A stretch of 64,000 nt of DNA. Source: Stenogyne calaminthoides (taxonomy: Eukaryota > Streptophyta > Magnoliopsida > Lamiales > Lamiaceae). The notes under the pieces were generated by a model. It searched no databases and was not told the DNA's origin. It saw only the letters and a program-made list of their open reading frames with translations. The position numbers were made by a program, and so were the translations under genes. How positions within the stretch are numbered: the stretch's first letter is position 1; each line of letters opens with the position of its first letter. This document shows positions 30,137 to 38,728 of the stretch, piece by piece. The stretch spans positions 5,920,037 to 5,984,036 of the forward strand of contig JBBCBC010000026.1 of the NCBI GenBank assembly GCA_037126765.1, read 5' to 3'.

Positions 30137-32588
30137 GGGATTTAAATCGATTTGGTCCCATAACTTTGGACCTTTATTGAAATGGTCCCGTATGTATCGC
30201 ATGTTTCAATTTAGTCCCGTATGTTTTCAATTTGTGCCAATTTAGTCCCAAGGCACCGGAGACCGGTCAAACTAGCCAAAACGACGTTGTTTTTTGGGGC
30301 GTGTTTTGCATCGCCCCCCCGCCGAATTCGATCGGAGAAAGTCGATGTTTTCAATTTGTGCCAATCGACTTGGACCGTGTGCCACGCTTGGTAGAATATC
30401 GTGTTGGACACGTGTCTCGCATGTTTCAATTTAGTCCCGTATGTTTTCAATTTGTGCCAATTTAGTCCCAAGGCGCCGGAGACCGGTCAAACTAGCCAAA
30501 ACGACGTCGTTTTTTGGGGCGTGTTTTGCCGCGCCCCCCTTCGATCGGGAAATCTTGGTGGCATCGACTTGGACCGTGTACGCCACGTGTGTATCGCATG
30601 TTTCAATTTAATCCCGATGTTTTCAATTTGTGCCAATTTAGTCCCAAAAATGTTCTTTGGAGACCGGTCAAACTAGCCAAAAGCGAAGTCGTTTTTTGGG
30701 GCTTGTTTTGCCGCGCCCCCCTAATTTCGATCGAAATCTTTGACTTGCATCGATTTGGACCGTGTACGCCACGTGTGTATTTTTCAATTAAAAAATGAAA
30801 AAAAAATAAAATTACACATCATTAAATAAAAATAAAATAAATCACTCCCATTTTCTCTCTCTCTCTCTCTCTGCTTTTACCCAACAAAACGCTCAAAAAA
30901 AAAAAACCCCATGCTCCCCAATCTACCGATGTCCACTTTGTTGGGAAATGAATTTAATAAAAGAAGATTTTGATTAGATTCCAAAACCCCGAGTATGACA
31001 TGTTCAGATAATCTTGATAGATGAGTCGATTCGGTTTTTAGAGTGTTCAGGATGTTATCTCATAAAGATGACTGCACCGTGTATAGTCGGCAGATATAGA
31101 TCGTTAAGATTCTTCAAGACTCAAGAAGTTTCAAGAAACCGGTTTTCAATGAAACGAAGTTTTCAAAGAAACTCGAAGAAATTAGAAAATCAAGTTTCAA
31201 GACTTGGACCAGAAATTGAGAATCAAGATTCAAGATGAAACCAAGTTTCAAGACTCGATGTGGAAATCGAGAACCTTAAGACTCGAAGATGAAACCGAGA
31301 ATCAAGACTCGGATGAAATCGAGAATCAAGACTCGATGTCTCTCTGAAGACACCGAGACTCGAGAATCTCAAGGCATAGTAATTCATCAAGACTCGAGAA
31401 TTCTTCAATACTCAATACAAACCCAATGTTCCGAAGCGAAGAAACTGAGGAATATAGCCGTTGGAATCCAGCTGACGTGGACCAATGAGAGGAAGACAAC
31501 CAGCCTGAAAAAGCTGCAGAACTTACAAGAATAGTATGGATTTGAATGTGATTCTCTCCAACGGTAACATTCAAATCCACACTATAAATACAAGATCTTC
31601 CATTAAATTAAGTGTGGATGCGTGGAGAATATAGCAAACGATGCTACAGAGCTAAGAAGGCATATACTCAAGCATTCCCACCATAGAACACAACTCTGTA
31701 GATATACAAATATATTCAAAGAGTGTTCTAGAACCCAATCTAAGCAACCCACGATGTATCCTAAGCTTAGAGAGATTTTCCCAACCTTAGCATTGAGGCT
31801 AAACAAATGTAAGGGAAAATCTCACCATAGTTGGAGACAACACCAAACCCAAACCCCATTCTCGTAAGAGATAACTAGTGGTGAAGTGAGATAGTTGTTT
31901 GGCAATCCCGAGAGCTTTTTTATTTTTATTTAATGATGTGTAATTTTATTTTCTTTTTTCATTTTTTTAATTGGAAAAATACACACGTGGCGTGCCACGT
32001 GTCCAAATCGATGCAAGTCAGCATTTCCCAATCGAAATTAGGGGCGCGTGCAAAATAAGCCCCAAAAAACGACGTCATTTTGGCTAGTTTGACCGGTCTC
32101 CGGCGCCTTGGGACTAAATTGGCACAAATTGAAAACATACGGGACTAACTTGAAACATGCGATACACACGTGGCGTGCCACGTGTCCAAGTCGATGCCAG
32201 TCAGCATTTCCCGATCGAAATTAGGGGCGCGTGCAAAACGCGCCCCAAAAAACGACGTCGTTTTGGCTAGTTTGACCGGTCTCCGGCGCCTTGGGACTAA
32301 ATTGGCACAAATTGAAAACATACGGGACTAAATTGAAACATGTGATACACACGTGGCGTGCCACGTGTTCAAGTCGATCCCAGTCAGCTTTCTCCGATCG
32401 AAATTAGGGGCGCTTGCAAAACACGCCCCAAAAAATGACGTCGTTTTGGCTAGTTTGACCGGTCTCCGGCGCCTTGGGACTAAATTGGCACAAATTGAAA
32501 ACTTACGGGACTAAATTGAAACATGCGATACATACGGGGCCATTTCAATAAAGGTCCAAAGTTATGGGACCAAATCGATTTAAATCCC
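30137..32588. mobile_element. Foldback-like Mutator-type element with tandem-repeat terminal arms
   Basis: The ends GGGATTTAAATCGATTTGGT are perfect inverted copies. The TSD ATAAATATTG (10 bp, or 9 if one base is shared) is at 30127-30136 and 32589-32598. Units 1 and 2 lack the insertion at this site. Each arm (30137-30838 and 31917-32588) consists of three tandem units. The right arm has a constant period of 183 bases; the left arm has steps of 220 and 177. Each unit contains caatttagtcccgtatg, ggagaccggtcaaactagcc and cgtcgttttttggggc. The 1.1-kb centre has no transposase. Confidence 0.85.
30839..31916. other. Centre of the foldback element
   Basis: It contains a (CT)n tract at about 30855-30875, a degenerate minisatellite at about 31090-31340 built on gaatcaagactcgatg and aaaccgag words, and a TATA-like cactataaatac near 31583 preceded by an inverted pair gtggatttgaatgtgat / attcaaatccac. 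A stretch from about 30937 (tgttggga) could be an LTR, but I could not find its other end or a TSD. No coding call is made. Confidence 0.45.
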
Positions 32589-32916
32589 ATAAATATTGTA
32601 ACGTGCGTCTAGTTATTTTTAGTTTGATTAGTATTTATGGTATTAAATGCAACAATTAGTGTACATTCCCAGTCCATATGTTTTGGTTTCTAATTATACA
32701 ACAATGACTTAGTTATGTTAATAATAAACATTTCTATTTGTTTCTCATGTCTTTAGAGAAGAAATGTCGGTCGACAATATGTATGTCTTTTTTCTTCTAG
32801 CATGTAGTTTGTAGGACATATGTATGTTCGTCTTGGTTGATGGTATTAGTTTTTAAATTTTATTAATGAGCTTGTGGAAATTGAATGTGTTTTTTTTTTC
32901 TTTCTTTTTTAAACAT

Positions 32917-33085
32917 ATGCAGATGGAAACGTTCATGAAAACCATCACCTTAGAAGGGAAGGTGGGTATCCCACGGGACCAGCAGATGTAAATCTCTACT
33001 GGGAGGATGTCAAGGAAGGACTTTGTCCCAGTCACGACATTCATCCAAAAGAAGTCCACCTTTACCTTGTCTTGTGTTTGTCTGA
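32917..33085 (+). pseudogene. Ubiquitin pseudogene, unit 3
   Basis: It reads MQMETFMKTITLE, VGIPRDQQM, then TAA, and beyond it IQKKSTFTL, with the same deletion and stop as the other two units. FMKT is closer to the FVKT of true ubiquitin than the version in unit 1. The flanking 3' sequence (tttgtttgtagtcggtgttg, taataaaaaaagtc) matches unit 1. It is not translatable beyond 24 codons. Confidence 0.75.
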
Positions 33086-33639
33086 TAAAGTGTGTTTAAT
33101 AAAATCATGGTATTTCTCTTCTTGTTTTTGTTTGTAGTCGGTGTTGTTGTAACAATAATAATTGGGGAATCTGCATGTATCCTCACAAGTTTTAATAAAA
33201 AAAGTCTCAATTATGTGTTTTACTTCTTCATTGTTTTTTTCTCTGCTCTAATTGACTATAATTATTTATCTTCACACTAATTATATTGTGAAAAGTATTC
33301 AAGATAAAAATATTAAATAGAATAAAAGGTGCGAGACTTTTGAAGTCGAGCAATAGTGTTTGGACTAATTACCTATATAAAGGTTCCATAACTTTTGAAA
33401 GGAATAATTTGGTCCCACAATCAATTGAATTACTCGATTTTAGTCCTAGGTCGTCAAAAATCGACAATAATTGAATGATTTTTTTTCTCATGCCGGTAAC
33501 GTTACGTGAATATTAGGGAATTTTTGGCTGAGCATATGTTTCTGATCTACGTAACAAAAATTTAGTCATGATGGCTTAAAAAAATTACACATCATTTTAT
33601 AAAAAAAATTAGAAGTGCAAAATGTTGAATTAAAAAACG
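33086..33639. other. Ubiquitin 3' flank and spacer, unit 3
   Basis: Non-coding. It is homologous to 19595-20190, including gattttagtcctaggtcgtc and the spacer words gataaaaatattaaatagaa. Confidence 0.65.
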
Positions 33640-35591
33640 TTTGTATAGCCCATATTCTATACCCCTAAACACATTTTCCATAGCCCACAAAAACTCTTTT
33701 ATTCGCCATTGGCTCCAATTTACCCTCATTTACATGATAATAAATAGTACACCTAAAAGCTCTCAAATTAGAGTAATCTGTAGACATACCAGACCACACC
33801 TCATAGGGTGTTTTGAGGTTGATTCCTGTGTGAGGTTCACGATTTATCAGGTAACATGTTGTGCTGACCGCGTCTGCCCAAAATCTTCGTGCTAATCTAG
33901 CATTAGAGAGCATGCATCGAGCTCTATCTAGAAGTGTCTGACTCATGCGTTCTGCTACACTATTTTGTTATGGTATATCCCGTACCATATGTTGATTTGC
34001 GATCCCTTCATTCTTGCAAAACTCATCAAAATCAGAAAAAACATAAATCCAGATCATTATTAGCTCGCAGCCTTCTGATTTTCTATCCTGTTTCATTTTC
34101 CACCAACGCCTTCCATTGATTGAAACTCTTGAAAGCTTCACGCAAGTAATTCTTGAGTAGTCATCAATCATAGACACAAAGTAACTCATCGCCTCCTAGA
34201 GATTCAACACGAGAAGGACCCCAACAATCAAAATGGATGTTATCAAGTGTGTCTTTCTTTCTATGAATTGCCTTGGGACACTTGCTGCGATGAAGCTTCC
34301 CAAAAACACAATGCTCACAGAAACCAAGACCAGTGACCTTATGGCCACAAAGAACATAGTTAGATAACGTTGAACCATGCATAAAGTACAAAGTTTCTCG
34401 CTTCACACCTTTTAGAACCATATTAGAACCCTTGCAGACATACATAACTCTACCTTCACCTCTGAAATTGAAATCCTTAATATCTAAAGACTAGGTAATA
34501 TCAAATTCTTAGTCATTTGTGGAACATGCCTCACATCGTTCAATGTGCAAAATTTACCATCATGTGTCCGTAATCGAATTGAGCATATTCTAAGTGCCTT
34601 GCAAACTGAACTGTTGGCCACAAAAATATTGTTTCCATCCACTTGCTCGTAAGTTATAAAGCACTCTCTGCGAGGATATATATGATAAGATGCCCAAAAT
34701 TGAGAACCTACACATCAGTATGATGTGTTTGTCCATCGACAACTAGGACTACATCCTCCACGGAGTTGGTATCATCTGCTTCAGCAACAACAATAGTACT
34801 TGTTTTGTCTTCTTGTTTCTTCTTCTTCTTTGTACAATCATTTTTTCATTGACCTGACTCTTTTTAGTATTTACATACATCATCTGGTTTAGGACCCTTA
34901 GGCGCAAACTTCTTGAATTTTTTCTTCCTCGATTTTTTAGGACCCCTACTCCCATTAGTTATTAATCCAACGGCCTGATTTTTTGAACTTCCATCACTAG
35001 CCTTATGTTGCAGCTCTCTAGTACTCAGAGACGATCTAATCTCTTCTAGAGACACAGTGACTTTCCCAATAATAAAAGTCTGCACAAAATTCTCATACGA
35101 CAAAGGTAGAGAAACCAACAATATTAGATCATCATCAACTTTAAACTCAGTATTATGCAATTCTATTAGAATTGTATTCAATTTATCCAGATGTTCACGA
35201 AGTGGCTGACCTTCATGCATACTCAAACTGAACAGATATTGTTTCAACAACAACTTATTGGTTAATGACGTCGTCATATACAGACTCTTCAACTTCAACC
35301 ATAGACCAACTGCAGTTTACTCCTCTGCGACTTCGGTAATGATGTCATCTCTGAGACATAACATAATTGATGAGTGTACCTTCTCCTCCAGAGTGGCCAT
35401 CTCAGCGTCTTCCAAATCCACCGTCTTTTTCATCAACGATGCCCAAAGTCCTTGTTATCTCAACAAGGCACGCATCTCGATCTACCATAGCTTTAAACCT
35501 TTTTTCCCCGTGAATTTATCGATTTACAAGTTTATCCTACGACATCTTTTTTCGTCAAATTGCAAGAACCTCAATCGGCTCGATACCGGTT
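33640..35591 (-). pseudogene. Copia remnant D: gag, zinc knuckle region, integrase
   Basis: 33946-33665 encodes the integrase C-terminal region (LARRFWADAVSTTCYLINR, PYEVWSG, RAFRC, NKRVFVGYG). 34445-34164 holds an eroded pre-integrase zinc region and the start of the integrase core. 35298-34864 is a fairly intact gag (KQYLFSLSMHEGQPLREHLD, PLSYENFVQTFIIGK). The RT break is the same as in B and C. A primer-site variant, ggctcgataccgg, precedes the LTR at about 35577-35589. It is dead because of stops and the lack of RT. Confidence 0.83.
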
Positions 35592-35762
35592 TGTTATAAC
35601 TTATGCGAGAAAGATATAAAAACGATAAATAAATCGACATCAAAATTTTACGTGGTTCACTAACAATTTGTTAGCTTCATCCACATGCATAAGAGAGGAT
35701 TTCGTATATTATTCAGAAATCGATACTTCGTGGTTTACTAACAATTTTTTAGTTACGTCCAG
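35592..35762 (-). mobile_element. Copia 5' LTR fragment, remnant D
   Basis: It starts tgttataacttatgcgagaa and includes aaaacgataaataaatcgac. A short stretch (tacgtggttcactaacaattt) is partly repeated at 35730-35752. It is truncated where the downstream block begins. Confidence 0.62.
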
Positions 35763-37090
35763 ACCATGTTTATTTCTCCAACATATATAATACTAAATTG
35801 GAACTAAATTTGATCTTTAATTCCCTAAAAGATATTGGTTTGCAACTCGATCGTCAGAAGCGCAATAGTAATTAAGTAGCACTCAAAGACTAAAAAAATT
35901 ATAATGTTAGGTGAAAGAGGTTGTAAGACGGATTAATACTAAAGTGTATTTCCACTTATTTACCAGCTAATTTGTACCTAATTTTCTTTTAATTACTCAA
36001 TGAATTGTTAATGCGCCCAAGTATAAAAATCAATTGTTTTCTCAACTAGCCAACTCACTTTTAATTAAGATAACATCGAGGCATGATTACTTTTCCAAAA
36101 TAATATTGTAATTAATTTGCAGTGCAACTCGTCAGAAGCGCAATAGGACGTAGCACCATGAGACTAAAAAATTATTTAGTCAGAAGATGGTATTCTTTGA
36201 GATAGCTTTGTATGCACCAGTCTTGATTTTATATGAATTTTATAATCCTTTCATGCAAAACTTTTGCAGTTTTCTCACTTCAATTTGAAAATTCAAAAAT
36301 ATATTTCTAGATCATGGACTTTAGTGACTTAATTTATTGGGCAAAAACCAAAACCCTCAAATGGTGCTTCCGCTGTTTACTCCTGAGTGGTTGTCATCCG
36401 TATTTTGTTGTTATGTGATCTCTGGTTATGCATGTGTTGAAGTTTGCTAGTGAAATGTGGGGGGAATGGTTGCAATGTTGGGCTTATATGAGAGTTTGGG
36501 TTTTAGGCCAATAAATTAAGTCCCTAAAGCCCATAATTCTCTTCCCCTCTTCCTTTTTTTCAAACGTATTTCTGGCCTCAATCTTTGACCTCAATTATTC
36601 CATAATCTTCTCCCTAATTGACGCTTGATTGAGAATTCTTTGATTAATAAAATGCTGGAGGAGCGTCCCTTTTGAAGTGGAATTCAAAAAAATCTTTCTT
36701 TGTGAGTGAATCCCGAAATATTGTCTGAGTGTGTGTGTTGAGAGAGAGGAAGAATTGGTCCATTGCTGTCACCGTCGCCGGAATAGGAGCCTGAGCCCGA
36801 TCTCAACCTTAAGTCTCCCGTGACGGCCGACGACACCGAAACCAAACACTAGATCTTCAAATTAGGCAATTTTCGGATATGATACACATTATGATTTTAT
36901 AACATAGGATAAATTTTTTAAAATAAATTTTCATTGTTGCTGCCCTGTCTTATCAAGATAACCCAGGTTTCTGTTTTGAATATTCGAAAACCATATTTAG
37001 GGTGATTTCACTTTTAGTTTGTTTTGGCTATTATAAACTGGTATTTTAGTTATGTCATGTTGTGTCAAATATTCATAGTATTCCGAGATT
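35763..37090. repeat. Array-unit downstream block, copy D
   Basis: Counterpart of 13977-14930 and 26045-27190, interrupted by the insertion at 36314-36848. It is the copy with the longest continuous match to block A (through gtcatgttgtgtcaaatattc). Confidence 0.8.
36314..36848. mobile_element. 535-bp insertion of unassigned class with 7-bp TSD
   Basis: Block A at about 14550 reads straight through ctagatc. Here CTAGATC is doubled at 36307-36313 and 36849-36855 around 535 extra bases. The left 220 bases form an inverted repeat (gactttagtgacttaattta against taaattaagtccctaaagcc near 36510). The right part has pyrimidine tracts and a GC-rich end near 36770-36848. The insertion begins atgg and ends aaaca. 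It fits none of the classes I can name securely. Confidence 0.6.
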
Positions 37091-37692
37091 TCTTGATGAA
37101 ACCTGCATAAATGAAGAAAGAGAAAAGGCTATCTCCCATTTGGGCTTATTTGGGCTCGATTGTCCTACATTTACAAATTTTAAAATATATTTATATTCAT
37201 ATTTTTTAAAATATATTGTCCTAAATTTTCATGTTAAATAAAGCGGATGATTACAGGGTCATTTCAATAAAGTGTGAGAATTTTTGGGACAAAAATGGTC
37301 TAATTCCCCCCCAACGTGCATTTCACATATACTTGATTTTTGTGCATAATAGTGGCTGTGAATTAATTTATATTATTATTTTCTCTAAATATTATTTCAA
37401 CGTTGTATGTTATGACCTGATTCTCGATTAAAGGTGAAAGTGTGTGTGCGTGTTTTACAGAGTGTTGTCAAATATTTATATAAATATACATGACGACATA
37501 TAACAACGGAAGACTTAAAAATACTTTGCAAATTAATTCAAAATTTGGTATAGTCTAAATTCAAATCTATACAAGCCTCATGACTAAAAACTTCACTATA
37601 ACGAGTAGTGACACAAACAAGGATCTTTTTCAAGACCATAAAAAAGGTATAGAATAAACACACACTTCCCTAACAATCTTTCTACAAGTATG
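37091..37692. other. Array-unit end and non-coding DNA
   Basis: 37300-37435 matches 18650-19010 without the MITE. From about 37440 on there is unique AT-rich sequence without a gene signal. Confidence 0.55.
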
Positions 37693-37697
37693 GTAGC

Positions 37698-37996
37698 TGT
37701 TAGGGAAATTAAATAAACAAATTAATTCCACACATCTCTACAAGTTCGGACTTTTAGATGAGACAAAATTCTTTCAATGGCATCTGAGCCTACATGCTCA
37801 CGCCCACGTCCTGGTTCGATTCCCGCTGAAAGAAACTTCACCCATATTAAATTGTCCACTCGATGAGCCTCCTTCCAATGATGTAGTAAGAGAGTTCAAC
37901 CCAAGAGTGAGGGGGAGTGTTAGGGAAATTAAATAAACGAATTAATTTCAATTCTCTCTACAAGTTTGGACTTTTAGATGAGACAAAATTATTTCA
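37698..37996 (+). mobile_element. TRIM retrotransposon, complete, 299 bp
   Basis: Two 79-base LTRs (37698-37776 and 37918-37996), each TGTTAGGGAAATTAAATAAA to ttca, differ at only a handful of bases. The 5-bp TSD GTAGC is at 37693-37697 and 37997-38001. One base after the left LTR is TGGCATCTGAGCC, close to the initiator-methionine tRNA primer site, and a purine tract GAGGGGGAG ends directly at the right LTR. The 141-base interior has no coding capacity. These are the defining parts of a terminal-repeat retrotransposon in miniature; such elements need enzymes from another element. Confidence 0.93.
37777..37791 (+). promoter_or_regulatory. TRIM primer-binding site
   Basis: TGGCATCTGAGCC begins at 37778. 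It differs at two positions from the usual plant site complementary to initiator tRNA-Met (TGGTATCAGAGCC). Confidence 0.8.
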
Positions 37997-38001
37997 GTAG
38001 C

Positions 38002-38247
38002 GATCCTATTCGACCTAGCACATATTTACAAGACAAAAAAATCCAACGTTGATTGAAATGTTGTGATGCGTTCGACCAACACAAACAGATAATACAGACC
38101 TCACACTCCTTGATGCACTAAGCACTCGATAGGTTGTGTCTTGTATGTTATCTTTAATTTCTGATATTCAATGCATGCTTGTACTTATAGAGTTCGAACC
38201 CAATTGCATTTCCCACCCACTAGGGAATTTTGGATGTCCTATAACAG
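38002..38247. other. Short non-coding spacer
   Basis: It lies between the TRIM and the chromovirus. No gene or repeat was recognised. Confidence 0.5.
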
Positions 38248-38728
38248 TGATGAGAACCGCGATCACAAACTTGCAATTAACGAACAATTGTGCCCCAACA
38301 CAGGTTGGCAAGAAAAAATGGTTTTGACAAAGTTGCCAAGAGAAAAGTTTATTGATATTAACGTAAGAAAAAAACGTCCGGTCTCAACATATAAATAGAG
38401 CCAGGACTAAAACTAAGATAAAAAGGACCAAATCCATCCTAATCTAAAATATATGAAAATAACCGCATCCTAATCTAGAAGATATGAAAATAACCGCAAA
38501 ATAAAAGAACAAAAGTAAATCTTGGTGACTCTTGCAAAGATTCACACTCATCTTGAATATCTTGAGTATCTTGATAAAAGTAGGACAATATCTTTCAATT
38601 CTTGCCAATCCTACTTCAACCATATCGCGGGTTCCTTCTATTGAGTCGGGCCTTGCGCCGCTTCCCTTAGCCTAGCCCGCCTAGCCCGATTGTATGCATT
38701 CTTTAGCCCGCGACCCTCGTTCGCATCA
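38248..38728 (-). repeat. Chromovirus 3' LTR
   Basis: 481 bases, TGATGAGAACC to GTTCGCATCA on the + strand; the inverted termini are TGATG/CATCA. It contains a 31-base tandem pair (tcctaatct.., each ending ataaccgca). The last roughly 90 bases on the right also encode the C-terminus of the polyprotein. Confidence 0.93.

Noticed and set aside
30211..30798. Open frames in both directions rich in FNLCQFSPK-type words
   Set aside because: They are translations of the tandem units of the foldback arms and repeat with the DNA period.
37790..37830. A tRNA gene, because of ggttcgattcccgc
   Set aside because: Only a T-arm-like word is present; no A box, anticodon arm or acceptor stem can be built, and it lies inside the TRIM.
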